A stretch of 64,000 nucleotides of DNA from Gp1-AA122 sp036378535 (GCA_036378535.1 DASUWH010000088.1:1-64000); one strand, 5' to 3'; shown: positions 1-8,698, counted from the stretch's first letter. Numbers and translations: made by a program. Notes: generated by a model from the letters alone, not told the origin.

Positions 1-52
1 AAGACTTCGTTAGTGGAGGCGCGTTGTTGAACGAGTGTCTGCATTTTTCGTG

Positions 53-136
53 CCGCCCCTTACGGGGCTTCCATCGTTATTGTGCTTCTACCCAGGGCTT
101 ACGCCCTGGGCTAATTTGGTTCGCCGCTCCGCGGCT
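53..136. repeat. Three-hairpin intergenic repeat, copy 1
   Basis: Three short stem-loops lie in a row in the non-coding start of the window: CCCC-TTAC-GGGG (56-67), CCCAGGGC-TTAC-GCCCTGGG (91-110, followed by CTAA), and GCCGC-TCC-GCGGC (123-135). The same order, the same TTAC loops and the same CTAA tail recur at 8513-8595 with different stem bases that still pair. Nothing else is recognised in positions 1-229. Its role is unknown; it resembles REP-type palindromes. Confidence 0.8.
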
Positions 137-229
137 GGGGCATCGGCAGCATCTGGGCCTTAACATTTAGTCAAACACTTCGTCACGCACAGCCAGCCGA
201 CTGAGCGCCCCCCAGTTTCAGAGCAGCAT

Positions 230-1450
230 TTAAAGAGGCTGGCTTACGCTCTTCCCTGCTAAACGAAAATCATCCGGGTACGTGCACAACTTCTCGTTGC
301 CCTGACCGGTAATCCAGAAGTTGTCCTCAACTCGCAATCCACCGCCACCCGGCCAGTAAATGCCGGGCTCAATAGCGAGAACCATCCCTTTTTTCATGAC
401 GCCGGTCCCGGCCTGATGTGCGTACGGGAATTCATGCGCGCGAGCCCCCACGCCGTGGCAGATAGGATGCGAGGGCTGGCCAGGATATCCTCCTTCTGCG
501 ATGCGCGCCCGCACGAGCTTGTCCAAGTCTGGAAAGCTGGCGCCGTCTTTCGAGTAGGACACCGCCTCGTTGAAAACGTTCAGCAGGAGATCGAGCAGCT
601 TGTGATACTCGGGGGTGAGTTCACCGGGACAGGCGTTCTTAGTCAGGTCGGTCCAGTAGCCATCCACGCACACCCAAATCTCGAACAGAGTGGGCTCATG
701 CTTCTGAATGGGACGATCGCCGGTGGCCGTGAAAGTTGCGATTCCTTTTCCTGACCAGACCAGGGTGAAGGCGCGCGCCATCTCGACTTTGCCTTTGTAA
801 CCGACGCCGAGGCCGTGTACGAAGCCTTCGTACATTCCGCCAACTTCGCTTTCTTTCATGCCCGGGCGCATATGCTCGCGCGTGTGCTCCATGGCCAAGG
901 CTGCCAGTTCGTTGGCCAGCCGCATGCGTTCGATTTCCTGCGCAGTCTTGACGGCACGGGCCTCGTTCAGCAAGGGAGTCGCGTCCAAGACCTGGCCCGC
1001 CACTTTCCTGAAGGCATCGAAATAATTCTGCGTAGGCGTGGTGGGCTCCCCGACCATGCGATCGGCGCTCTGGGTGCCCATATTCAATTCGACAGCAACT
1101 TTGTCGGTCGTGCCTTTTTCTTTCAGCACCTGCAACGCAATATCAAGGGCGCGATACTGCGGGGGGCGCGGGTCGCGTCCGTCATAGCCTTTAAAGAGGC
1201 GAATGTCACTGGTCCACGAATTCCGTTGCGCATCGGCTAATTGCGGCTCGAGAGCGATGAGAATGGGCTCGCCCTTCTGCGGGAAGACCACGGCGTCGTA
1301 GCCCTTCATGCACCAGTAATTGCTGAGGTAGACGACATTGTCAGGCGCGCGCACGACCAGCGCGCTGACACTCTGATCCTTCATCAGGGCCCGCACTCGC
1401 TCAAGCTTCGAGTTGTCGATTGGCCACGGCATATCTGATCTATTTCTCAT
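230..1450 (-). CDS. M24 family creatinase/aminopeptidase-P-like hydrolase
   Basis: 406 residues with an N-terminal creatinase-like domain (about 10-165) and a C-terminal pita-bread M24 domain. Four of five metal ligands are visible: D268 (in WTDLT), H332 (in CHGVG), E361 (in IEPGIY) and E375 (in RVEDN). The position of the first metal Asp aligns with E257 in LFEIW, a non-standard ligand, so this may be a C-N hydrolase of the creatinase kind rather than an Xaa-Pro peptidase. The ATG at 1450 overlaps the upstream reductase gene by 11 bases; an ATG at 1432 is an alternative, and neither has a strong ribosome site. It is the last gene of the minus-strand catabolic run, which suggests it acts on an intermediate of that pathway (inference). 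Confidence 0.85.
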   Translation of the reverse strand: MRNRSDMPWPIDNSKLERVRALMKDQSVSALVVRAPDNVVYLSNYWCMKGYDAVVFPQKGEPILIALEPQLADAQRNSWTSDIRLFKGYDGRDPRPPQYRALDIALQVLKEKGTTDKVAVELNMGTQSADRMVGEPTTPTQNYFDAFRKVAGQVLDATPLLNEARAVKTAQEIERMRLANELAALAMEHTREHMRPGMKESEVGGMYEGFVHGLGVGYKGKVEMARAFTLVWSGKGIATFTATGDRPIQKHEPTLFEIWVCVDGYWTDLTKNACPGELTPEYHKLLDLLLNVFNEAVSYSKDGASFPDLDKLVRARIAEGGYPGQPSHPICHGVGARAHEFPYAHQAGTGVMKKGMVLAIEPGIYWPGGGGLRVEDNFWITGQGNEKLCTYPDDFRLAGKSVSQPL

Positions 1451-2399
1451 GAGCCGCTACGGCTCTGTTCTCGTCGGCAAACGACCACGATGCTTCTTTA
1501 CCCTTGATCAAGCGGTAGACCGCCGTATGCAGTGGCGCGGGCACCCCGACGCGTTCGGCTTGGCGCGCAATCGCGCCGCTCAGGAAATCCACTTCCGTGG
1601 CAACTTGATGCCGAATGTCGTAGAGCATCGAGGGTGGGTGATTGGTCATGGCACCGATTTTGTTCATCGCCCATGGATCTTCGTGGAGCACCACCCCGGC
1701 GGCGGCTGCAACCCGCTTCCCTTCTTCAATCAGCGCGTGCAAGAGGTGACCCAGGCTCGAGGGTTCGCTCTCGTCGGCGAAATGCGGCGAGTGCGGCAGC
1801 CCGGTCAGAGCCGACACCCCGTTCACGGAGGCATTGAAGATCAGCTTCGACCATTGCGCCGGACGGGCGTCTTCGAGTGGTTCGGCTTTCAATCCTGCTG
1901 CCTTAATCAGTTGCGCCACCTCTTGGACCAAGGACATGGGAGTCGCGCGTGGCTCGAATGGTCCCAGCCAGGTTGCGGTATCGAGTTCGTATTGCACATG
2001 CGTATCGCTATGTTTGGTGCCGCTCATGAAAGTGGTGGCGCGAATCACCTGCCCGCGCGTGTGGGCTGCAATGATCTCCTCGCTGCCCACGCCGTTCTGA
2101 GCCGACAGGACCGCACCTCGGTCGAATCGGCTGCCGGCTTCCGCCATCGCCTCCTCTACCTGTGTCGCTTTGGTGGCCACAATTCCAAGATCGAATTCCG
2201 GCAATTCATCTGCTTTCGTAGTCGCCTTCAAGGAAGCGGAAAATTCGTGCCGTCCTGAAACGCGAATACCATCGCGGTTCAGAGCACGAGCGTGATCGCG
2301 GCGCCGGACCAAGGCCCAGACTTCCACCACGCGGGCTAAATGTGCGGCGTAAAGACTGCCGATGGCGCCACACCCGACAATGCAAACCCGGTTCAACAT
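1440..2399 (-). CDS. Ketopantoate reductase (PanE/ApbA) family protein
   Basis: NADPH-dependent 2-dehydropantoate 2-reductase family. The Rossmann fingerprint VGCGAIGSLYAAH sits at the N-terminus, followed by an Arg-rich cofactor loop (VRRRDH). The C-terminal helical domain carries the family's Lys-Asn signature (WSKLIFNASVNGVSALTG). The ATG at 2399 puts the nucleotide-binding strand about five residues from the start, as is normal. A GTG at 2462, overlapping the stop of the preceding molybdenum enzyme gene, would add 21 basic residues. Many members of this family are not in pantothenate synthesis. Its place between a Mo-hydroxylase and an M24 hydrolase suggests reduction of a 2-oxo acid intermediate (inference). 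Confidence 0.85.
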   Translation of the reverse strand: MLNRVCIVGCGAIGSLYAAHLARVVEVWALVRRRDHARALNRDGIRVSGRHEFSASLKATTKADELPEFDLGIVATKATQVEEAMAEAGSRFDRGAVLSAQNGVGSEEIIAAHTRGQVIRATTFMSGTKHSDTHVQYELDTATWLGPFEPRATPMSLVQEVAQLIKAAGLKAEPLEDARPAQWSKLIFNASVNGVSALTGLPHSPHFADESEPSSLGHLLHALIEEGKRVAAAAGVVLHEDPWAMNKIGAMTNHPPSMLYDIRHQVATEVDFLSGAIARQAERVGVPAPLHTAVYRLIKGKEASWSFADENRAVAAHEK

Positions 2400-2461
2400 G
2401 CGTTTAAGCTGCCGGGGCCAAAGCCTCCCGCGGGCCCAGCGCTTTATACGGCCAAAACTCA

Positions 2462-4921
2462 CTACGGCTTTCGTTCCACCTTCACCAATTGATCCGCTTG
2501 ATAAATTTCTTTTCCGACAATGGCGCGGAACAACGCGTCGGCGTTATTAAACGAATCTGCGATGACGATTCCCTCCGAGAACAGCGCGTCCTGCAAGGCC
2601 GCGGAAATGGTATGAATCGGGGCCGCTCCGCCCTCGCCCATTCCCTTGGCCCCACTATAGCTGTGGGGCGAGGGCGTTTCGATGTGCCCATACCTGACAT
2701 TGGGCATGTTCACCGCGGTGATGGGCGTGTAGTCGCTGAATGTGCTGGTGAGCATGTTGCCCACGCTGTCGTAGACGCAGGTCTCCATCAACGCGGCTCC
2801 GATCCCGTGGGCGGTCGCGCCATAGACCTGGCCTTCGACGATCGGCGGATTGATGACGGTGCCGCAATCGTCCACCGCAACGTAGTCGAGAATTCTCGGA
2901 ATGAATGTGTCGCGCTCGATCTCGACGACCGCCACGTGCAGTTGGGAGGCATAAGTGAGCGTGAGATTCCCAAATTTTTTCTGCTTATCCGGAACTTTGA
3001 AGGGCGCGCGCCAAACATAGCGGCAGTTCAAGGTGACGTCGTGCATCTCCGTCGGCAGCACGGCGCTGTTGACGTTCACGATGTTGGCCAGTCCCCAGTA
3101 GTTGATGGATTTTCCCGTGCTCTTAGCGCGTAGTTCCGGCCCCTGGGCGCCGGTTCCGAACTCGATGTCATCTTCTTTGGTTTCGAGCACAAACGCGGCC
3201 AGGCGGCGCATCTCCGCTTTTAATTTCTGAGCTGCCCCATGAACCGCCGACAGACCCGACACGGCGAACTGGCTGGCGTAGGTTCCCGAGAATCCGGTGT
3301 GCACGTTGCGTTCGGTATCGAAACCGGTGCGCACGGAGATAAGATCGGGCGAGATATTCAGCACATCGGCAACGACCTGGGCCGCCGTGGTTTCATGTCC
3401 CTGCCCCTGGGGACAAGATCCGACGGCCACCACCACCTCGCCATAAATATCGAGCTTGCAATTGGCGCCCTGGGAGTTGCCGGAAAAGGGCGCGTTCGGA
3501 TTCACGATCTGCGACTGCCCGAAATTGTTGGTGCCAGAGTCGAGCGTGGTGCCGATGCCGATGCCGATCCAGCGCCCCTGCTCTCGCGCCTCGGCCTGCT
3601 TCTTCTTCCAGCCATCCCAGTCAATCAGTTCCTTCGCCCGTTGCAGCATCTTGGGATAATTGCCGGAGTCATAGACACAACCATTCGGAGTCGTGTAGGG
3701 AAATTCTTCGGGGCGAATGTAGTTCCGCAGGCGCATCTGGTCACTGGGAATGCCGAGTTCATGAGCACAGATATCGACCACGCGTTCCATGAACCACAGG
3801 TGCTGCATGCGGGAATATCCCCGATTGGGACCCACGGGACACTTATTCGTGACCGCCTGGGTGAAATCAATGCGCAGGTTCTTGAGCCGGTAAACAGCGG
3901 GGACCACCTGCGACCAGATCACGCAGCCGAGCGGCTCGTAACGCGGGTAAGCGCCGCAATCGTCTATATGCCGCGAACTGATCGCGGTAATCACGCCCTC
4001 TTTATCGAGCGCGACGCGCGTGTCGCGGAAGGTGCGCTCGTTTCCGTGAGCGCTGGAGGTCATGTGCTCGGACCGGGTTTCCACCCACTTGATGGGCCGC
4101 CCACCTGCTTTCTTCGAAGCCAGCGCGCAGACCGCCATCTGCGGGTAGCTGGTGATCTTGATTCCGAAGCTGCCGCCGATATCCGCTGTCTGCACGCGAA
4201 TCTTGTCGATATGAACATTCAGGTGCGCGGCCAGGAACTGAATGGCAAACGAAGGGAAGGAATTGTTGCAGGAATAATAGATGTGGTCGTCTTTCGGATC
4301 CCACTGGCCGACGACGACATTATTCTCCAGGGGAGTCGACGAGAAACGATGGAAGTGCATGCGGTCAATGCTGACCACGTAAGCCGCGTCGCGGAAGGCG
4401 CCTTCCACGTCACCGTATTCGAAGACGCCATTCCAGACTTTGTTGGTTCCCGCGCTCTGGTGCAAGATGCTGGCATCGGTTAACGCCTGTTCGGCGTCGA
4501 TCACCGGGTCCAGCGGGTCGTAGTCCACCTGCACCAGTTCGGCGGCATCATCGGCAATCTGGGGAGACACGGCGACGACCGCAGCGACTGGCTCCCCCTG
4601 ATAGCGGACTATATCGACCGCCAGAGGATAATCGCGAATTTTGGCGCAGGGATCAGGACCAATCTCGATAAACGGCTGCGTAAGCGGCTCGATTTCTTTT
4701 CCCGTCAGCGTGCAAACCACTCCCGGCAGAGCCTCGGCCGATGAAACATCGATGCTGACAATGCGGCCGTGAGCATAGGGTGAACGCACGAAGCGCAGGT
4801 AAAGCATTTCGAGCATCTTTACATCGTCGGCAAATTTTCCGCGACCGCGCAGCAGTCGATCTTCTTCTTTGCGCGGCAGCGGCCTGCCCACCCAGTTCTT
4901 ATTGTCAGTTGCAGAACTCAC
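2462..4921 (-). CDS. Xanthine dehydrogenase family, molybdopterin-binding large subunit
   Basis: 819 residues, full length for the Mo-cofactor subunit of the xanthine dehydrogenase/aldehyde oxidase family (CoxL/CutL-like). The opening GRPLPRKEEDRLLRGRGKF is typical, and the catalytic Glu lies in the late GMGEGG motif (about residue 758). Form I CO dehydrogenase has AYRCSFR in the active-site loop; here the region reads PNRGYSRMQHL, so CO is not the expected substrate. It probably hydroxylates an N-heterocycle or aldehyde using water. The GTG start overlaps the stop of the upstream CoxG-like gene (GTGA). The small FeS and FAD subunits are encoded just upstream, giving a complete three-subunit enzyme. 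Substrate unknown. Confidence 0.93.
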   Translation of the reverse strand: MSSATDNKNWVGRPLPRKEEDRLLRGRGKFADDVKMLEMLYLRFVRSPYAHGRIVSIDVSSAEALPGVVCTLTGKEIEPLTQPFIEIGPDPCAKIRDYPLAVDIVRYQGEPVAAVVAVSPQIADDAAELVQVDYDPLDPVIDAEQALTDASILHQSAGTNKVWNGVFEYGDVEGAFRDAAYVVSIDRMHFHRFSSTPLENNVVVGQWDPKDDHIYYSCNNSFPSFAIQFLAAHLNVHIDKIRVQTADIGGSFGIKITSYPQMAVCALASKKAGGRPIKWVETRSEHMTSSAHGNERTFRDTRVALDKEGVITAISSRHIDDCGAYPRYEPLGCVIWSQVVPAVYRLKNLRIDFTQAVTNKCPVGPNRGYSRMQHLWFMERVVDICAHELGIPSDQMRLRNYIRPEEFPYTTPNGCVYDSGNYPKMLQRAKELIDWDGWKKKQAEAREQGRWIGIGIGTTLDSGTNNFGQSQIVNPNAPFSGNSQGANCKLDIYGEVVVAVGSCPQGQGHETTAAQVVADVLNISPDLISVRTGFDTERNVHTGFSGTYASQFAVSGLSAVHGAAQKLKAEMRRLAAFVLETKEDDIEFGTGAQGPELRAKSTGKSINYWGLANIVNVNSAVLPTEMHDVTLNCRYVWRAPFKVPDKQKKFGNLTLTYASQLHVAVVEIERDTFIPRILDYVAVDDCGTVINPPIVEGQVYGATAHGIGAALMETCVYDSVGNMLTSTFSDYTPITAVNMPNVRYGHIETPSPHSYSGAKGMGEGGAAPIHTISAALQDALFSEGIVIADSFNNADALFRAIVGKEIYQADQLVKVERKP

Positions 4922-5412
4922 AGCGTCTCCGTGGCAGATCCTTGCGGTTGCGTGGGCGTAGCTGGCTGGGTTTCGGTCAATGCAGCCTGCAACGCGTCAA
5001 TCAACCTCTTGATGTTCTTCTTGGCGAGAGGATCGAGCAGGCCCCCGGCAACGGACATCAAACGTCCAAATACCTGCGCCTCTCCTTGCCAATTGACCTT
5101 GGTTCCGGCCTGGTTGGGCGAAAGATCGAATCCAGCGAGAATGGAAGCGCTACCGCCGGCGACCGCGGCCTGTCCTTTATATTGGGCGCGGGCCGGGCGT
5201 TCCGCCTGCGCCAGTTCCATCTTCACATTCGCCGTGCCCTTGATATGAGAGATGCCAACTTTCACCTGCACCGTGAAGTGGGTCGAATCCTGCACCGACA
5301 TGCCTTCGTAATCGGGCAACAGCGGCGCAAACTTCTGCGGGTCGGTGAGAAAGTCGTAGACCTGTTCCGGCGTTTTCTTGACTTCGAATTCGCCGGAAAA
5401 CTTGATCGCCAT
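4918..5412 (-). CDS. CoxG-like SRPBCC family protein
   Basis: 164 residues from an ATG at 5412, one base after the stop of the 2Fe-2S gene and preceded by AAGGGAG. The opening KFSGEFEVKKTPEQVYDFLTDP and the late GGLLDPLAKKNIKRLIDAL are typical of the carbon monoxide dehydrogenase subunit G (CoxG) branch of the SRPBCC fold. CoxG-type proteins are linked to maturation or membrane recruitment of molybdenum hydroxylases rather than catalysis. The C-terminus is a short Thr/Gln/Pro tail. It is translationally coupled on both sides within the Mo-hydroxylase cluster. Confidence 0.88.
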   Translation of the reverse strand: MAIKFSGEFEVKKTPEQVYDFLTDPQKFAPLLPDYEGMSVQDSTHFTVQVKVGISHIKGTANVKMELAQAERPARAQYKGQAAVAGGSASILAGFDLSPNQAGTKVNWQGEAQVFGRLMSVAGGLLDPLAKKNIKRLIDALQAALTETQPATPTQPQGSATETL

Positions 5413-5413
5413 C

Positions 5414-5953
5414 CTAGGCTCCCTTATTTTTCTGCGCTGCCGCCCGAATCGCCTTGAAAATATTCTGATAACCGGTACAGCGGCAGGTGTTTCCGGCAAT
5501 TGCTTTGCGAATCTGCGCCTCGCTGGGCTGCGCATTGGACGAGAGCAGCTGATAAGCCGACATCATTAAACCCGGCGTGCAGAAACCGCATTGCAATCCG
5601 TATGACTCGCCGAAGGCTTTTTGGATGGGATGGAGCTCGCCATTCCGGGCCAGACCTTCGACGGTCGTGACCTCAGCGCCATCCGCCTGTACGGCGAACA
5701 TCGTGCACGACTTCACCGTTTTTCCATTTAGCAGGACGGTGCAGGCGCCGCAATACGTCGTATCGCAACCAATGTGCGTTCCGGTCAGATCAAGTTGCTC
5801 GCGCAACAGTTCCACCAACAGCAAGCGAGGCTCGACGCTGATGGAATAAGATTTTCCATTCACGGCTACGGTGATTGGAACCTTCTCGATTTCCGACCCG
5901 GACGCCTTTTTGCGGTTGGCGACTCGCCTCGGTTTGGCAGTGGTGTCAGGCAT
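5414..5953 (-). CDS. 2Fe-2S small subunit of molybdenum hydroxylase (CoxS-like)
   Basis: 179 residues with the two iron-sulfur domains of the family. A plant-ferredoxin-type cluster is bound by CDTTYCGAC and a downstream Cys (KSC). The second cluster, in the helical domain, is bound by CGFCTPG and CRCTGY. About 27 residues of Lys/Arg-rich extension precede the ferredoxin domain (PITVAVNGKSYSI), longer than the usual 150-160 residue CoxS. The start overlaps the end of the FAD subunit gene by 8 bases. It passes electrons between the Mo site and the FAD subunit. Confidence 0.95.
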   Translation of the reverse strand: MPDTTAKPRRVANRKKASGSEIEKVPITVAVNGKSYSISVEPRLLLVELLREQLDLTGTHIGCDTTYCGACTVLLNGKTVKSCTMFAVQADGAEVTTVEGLARNGELHPIQKAFGESYGLQCGFCTPGLMMSAYQLLSSNAQPSEAQIRKAIAGNTCRCTGYQNIFKAIRAAAQKNKGA

Positions 5954-6839
5954 AAAGATGAGTCACCTCGACCCGTTCGCCGCGGGCCCGGCCCAGAGCC
6001 GCGTTAATGGCTCGTTTTACCAGCGCGGCGACCAGTGTGCGTTTGTATTCCGCCGAGCCGCGCATATCGGGCTGGGGGTCGGCTGCGGCGCGGGCCGCCT
6101 CCGCTGCTGCATTGATAGTTTTATCGTTGACAGGGCGCCCACGAAGAGCGGCAGCCGCTTCTGAAGCCTGAATGGGAATGAGTCCCACACAGCCAAGCGC
6201 GATGGCCGCCTCCATACATGTGTCACCCTCAATGACAAGGTGTACCGCCGCGCTCGCTGTCGGATACACCGGGGCTGAGCGCTTGAACGCTATATAAGCG
6301 CTGCCGCTTCCTTTCGGAGGAACTTTCACCAGCACCTCGCTGACCACCTCATCTTTCCCGAGCACGGTTGAGTAAGCGTCGGTGATGAAGTCTTTCAGCG
6401 CAATGGCGCGTTCACCCTGGCGGCCGCTGCAGCGAACCGTGGTCTCCAGCGTGGATAGAACTACGGCCCAGTCGCCGCTCGGATCGGCTTCCGCCAGCGA
6501 TCCGCCGATGGTTCCGCGATTGCGGATCTGCACGTCAGCGATACCCGCAGCACAATCGTGGATGATCGGAATCTTCGCCGCGGCGGCGGAATTTTCGATG
6601 TCACTATGGCGGGTCAGAGCACCAAAACGAAGCTCATCCTTTTTAGCCTTGATATAGGAAAGTTTAGGGATGAAGTTGAGGTCGACGAGGTGCTTGGGAT
6701 TCGCGAAGCGCAGCTTCATAAGCGGGATCAAGCTCTGTCCGCCGGCCAGCAGTTTGGCCTCTTCGCCCAGGTCCGCCAGCATGCCGGCGGCTTCCTTCAA
6801 AGATCGAGCCCGGTGATAGTGAAACGCCCGCGGAAACAT
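5946..6839 (-). CDS. FAD-binding medium subunit of molybdenum hydroxylase (CoxM-like)
   Basis: 297 residues of the xanthine dehydrogenase FAD-binding family. The two FAD loops are present: AGGQSLIPLMKLR near residue 32, and TIGGSLAEADPSGDW near residue 112. A CO-dehydrogenase-flavoprotein C-terminal domain follows. It takes electrons from the FeS subunit and passes them on to an acceptor that cannot be read from the sequence. First gene of the four-gene Mo-enzyme block; 70 bases separate its start from the end of the membrane-protein gene upstream. Confidence 0.95.
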   Translation of the reverse strand: MFPRAFHYHRARSLKEAAGMLADLGEEAKLLAGGQSLIPLMKLRFANPKHLVDLNFIPKLSYIKAKKDELRFGALTRHSDIENSAAAAKIPIIHDCAAGIADVQIRNRGTIGGSLAEADPSGDWAVVLSTLETTVRCSGRQGERAIALKDFITDAYSTVLGKDEVVSEVLVKVPPKGSGSAYIAFKRSAPVYPTASAAVHLVIEGDTCMEAAIALGCVGLIPIQASEAAAALRGRPVNDKTINAAAEAARAAADPQPDMRGSAEYKRTLVAALVKRAINAALGRARGERVEVTHLYA

Positions 6840-6909
6840 TCTGTCCTATTCCTTAAGCAAAATGACTAAATGGGCCACGGCTCCTCCATCGAGCGATGGC
6901 GTTGCGATA

Positions 6910-7398
6910 TCAAATTGTGTGCCGCACAAATCCCCCCGCGACCCCCGCCAGCGCAATTGTGACCAGTGCAGCGCCGGCGGCTGCTAATGCAGACGCAATC
7001 ACGCCACCATGGGTTGCCGCCTGGAGCAGCACCGCTAAAGGGAACAAAATCGAACCGAGTAAGAGTGTGAGCGCGAGCCAGCGGCGCGCATGCTCGCTAA
7101 AAGCCACTCGATCAAACACCACACCCAGCACGATCATCAGCATAGCCAGTCCGCCCCAGTGGGAATGCGCATCCACCTGGCGAACATAGTTGTATTTTGT
7201 GTCGCCATATTCCTGCAGCGCGGCCTGAGCCTGGGTCATGTTCCCGGTGGCGTCGGCAACAAAAGCTGCGGTGAGCGATGCACCCATCCGGTCCAGCGTC
7301 TGGTGCTCGATGAACAGCGCGTAATACAAACCATACAGCATGCCGACGGCGGCGAGCGCCAGGCCGCCGATGATGAGCACTTTTCTCGAGCCGCTCAC
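6910..7398 (-). CDS. Four-helix membrane protein, single copy of a repeated module
   Basis: 162 residues from a GTG at 7398 whose GTGA overlaps the stop of the preceding gene. Four hydrophobic segments are evident (starting VLIIGGLALA, GGLAMLMIVLG, WLALTLLLGS, VIASALAAAG). Between helices 1 and 2 is a soluble stretch ending DAHSHWGG. The pattern (helix, about 50-residue loop, H-x-H, helix, basic residues, helix with LLLGSI(L)FPLAV, helix) matches each half of the neighbouring protein, so it looks like a split-off third copy. No family is recognised. The invariant His pair could bind haem or a metal (inference). Confidence 0.75.
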   Translation of the reverse strand: MSGSRKVLIIGGLALAAVGMLYGLYYALFIEHQTLDRMGASLTAAFVADATGNMTQAQAALQEYGDTKYNYVRQVDAHSHWGGLAMLMIVLGVVFDRVAFSEHARRWLALTLLLGSILFPLAVLLQAATHGGVIASALAAAGAALVTIALAGVAGGFVRHTI

Positions 7399-8492
7399 GC
7401 CGCCCCCACGGTATCGGCGCGCCCCGTGTAGCGAAGCACACCCGCCAACATGCCAATCAGGGCCACGATCACCAGCAGGCTTCCGAGATCGGCGATTCCG
7501 CCTGCCAGCAATCCTATCTTCAGCTCCAACAGGACGAAGACGGGCAATAAAAGCGAACCGGCGAGGAATGCCATCACCCAGCGCCGTTTCCAAGTTTCGC
7601 TCAGAAAAACATATGGCTGGATGAAGGAAAGCAGGAGCGCCAGCAATCCAAACTCGATGATGTGCGAATGGGCCGCGATTGACACGGCTTTAGCCGCCGC
7701 CAAACCGCCATATTCCTCGACCGCCCGGGCCATTCCGGCGCGGTCATTCGCGCTGGCCTGCGTGGCGAGGGTGTTCAGAATGCTGATTTCCGCGCGCTCG
7801 TGGGGGTACAAATCAATCGCTGCGTACCAAGCGCCGTAAGCGAATCCCAGCAACACCAGCAGGGTCCCACCGCCCAACAACGCGCGTTCCGACCAGGAAA
7901 GCACTGGCGGGACCAGCGGGTCAACGTCAGAATGTTCTCCACGAAAATACCTCCAGAGGCCCCACAACTCGCCGATCGCCGCTGCGATGAGCACGGCGCC
8001 GCCGGCGTCGGCGAGCACGCTCGCCCAACCGATCACTGGAAACGGGCTGTACGCGAGACCGACGTAATGAATCAGGAAGATTCCGACAGGCAACATGACC
8101 GAACCAGCCAGAAAAGTCTGGGCGAGACGCTTCTTACGTTGGGAAGGGAGGGCTACGTAAGGCTGCACCAGTGCCAGCAGCAAGGCCAGATAACCCGCAT
8201 CGGTCATATGAACGTGCGTGTCAATCTTGGTGCCGCGGTCCTCGAGCAGGGCTCCGACGCGCCCGAAGGCGTCGCGGACTCCTGCCGCATCCCGGTCAGC
8301 GGCCGCCTGCGCGGCGGCCAACAACGTCTCGCCCGTGCGTCCTCCGTTCTGATGGAGGACGAACACCGCAAAAATATCGCCGAACAACATCCCTGCGATG
8401 ATGAGCGCGATCCCGCCAAAAATGAGGAGGCGCTGCGCGCTCATGGGCGCGAATTCGGTCTTCGAAACAGAAGAGATTGCTGTTCCTGCCAT
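7395..8492 (-). CDS. Eight-helix membrane protein with internal duplication
   Basis: 365 residues from the ATG at 8492; an ATG at 8444 (MSAQRLLIF) and a GTG at 8513 are alternatives and none has a clear ribosome site. Two halves carry the same module: half 1 has DTHVHMTDAGYLALLLALV then LAGSVMLPVGIFL, and half 2 has AAHSHIIEFGLLALLLSFI then LAGSLLLPVFVLL. Each half has about four membrane helices and an H-x-H motif after a soluble loop. The following gene encodes a third copy. The function is unknown. Placement between the monooxygenase and Mo-hydroxylase genes suggests a membrane electron-transfer or transport role for the catabolic locus (inference). Confidence 0.78.
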   Translation of the reverse strand: MAGTAISSVSKTEFAPMSAQRLLIFGGIALIIAGMLFGDIFAVFVLHQNGGRTGETLLAAAQAAADRDAAGVRDAFGRVGALLEDRGTKIDTHVHMTDAGYLALLLALVQPYVALPSQRKKRLAQTFLAGSVMLPVGIFLIHYVGLAYSPFPVIGWASVLADAGGAVLIAAAIGELWGLWRYFRGEHSDVDPLVPPVLSWSERALLGGGTLLVLLGFAYGAWYAAIDLYPHERAEISILNTLATQASANDRAGMARAVEEYGGLAAAKAVSIAAHSHIIEFGLLALLLSFIQPYVFLSETWKRRWVMAFLAGSLLLPVFVLLELKIGLLAGGIADLGSLLVIVALIGMLAGVLRYTGRADTVGAA

Positions 8493-8512
8493 GAATTGGA
8501 AAACTGATTTCA

Positions 8513-8595
8513 CCCCTTACGGGGTTCGGATCTTTTTGATCCGGTTTTCCCAGCGCTTACGCGCTGGGCTAATGAATTGCGCCCGCTTCGCGGGC
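8513..8595. repeat. Three-hairpin intergenic repeat, copy 2
   Basis: The hairpins are CCCC-TTAC-GGGG (8513-8524), an extra GGATC/GATCC stem (8528-8542), CCCAGCGC-TTAC-GCGCTGGG (8549-8568, followed by CTAAT), and GCCCGC-TTC-GCGGGC (8581-8595). The layout and loops match copy 1 at 53-136, while the second and third stems differ by paired changes. It lies between the LLM oxidoreductase and membrane-protein genes; positions 8596-8698 show nothing else. Confidence 0.8.
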
Positions 8596-8698
8596 TAGAG
8601 TACTTATTATCCGCATGCTGATCGTGCCGATGGTCCCCGCCGCGCGTGACATTGACCGCTGACTCCTGACTACCGACTCCCGGCTACCTACTCCCGCT

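Noticed and set aside
3239..4483. Long plus-strand open frame (414 residues) opposite the Mo-hydroxylase large subunit
   Set aside because: It is fully antisense to a clear, full-length enzyme gene and has no family motifs; long antisense frames are expected in GC-rich coding DNA.
2462..6839. Aerobic CO dehydrogenase (coxMSL)
   Set aside because: The AYRCSFR active-site motif is absent, so only the broader Mo-hydroxylase family is claimed.
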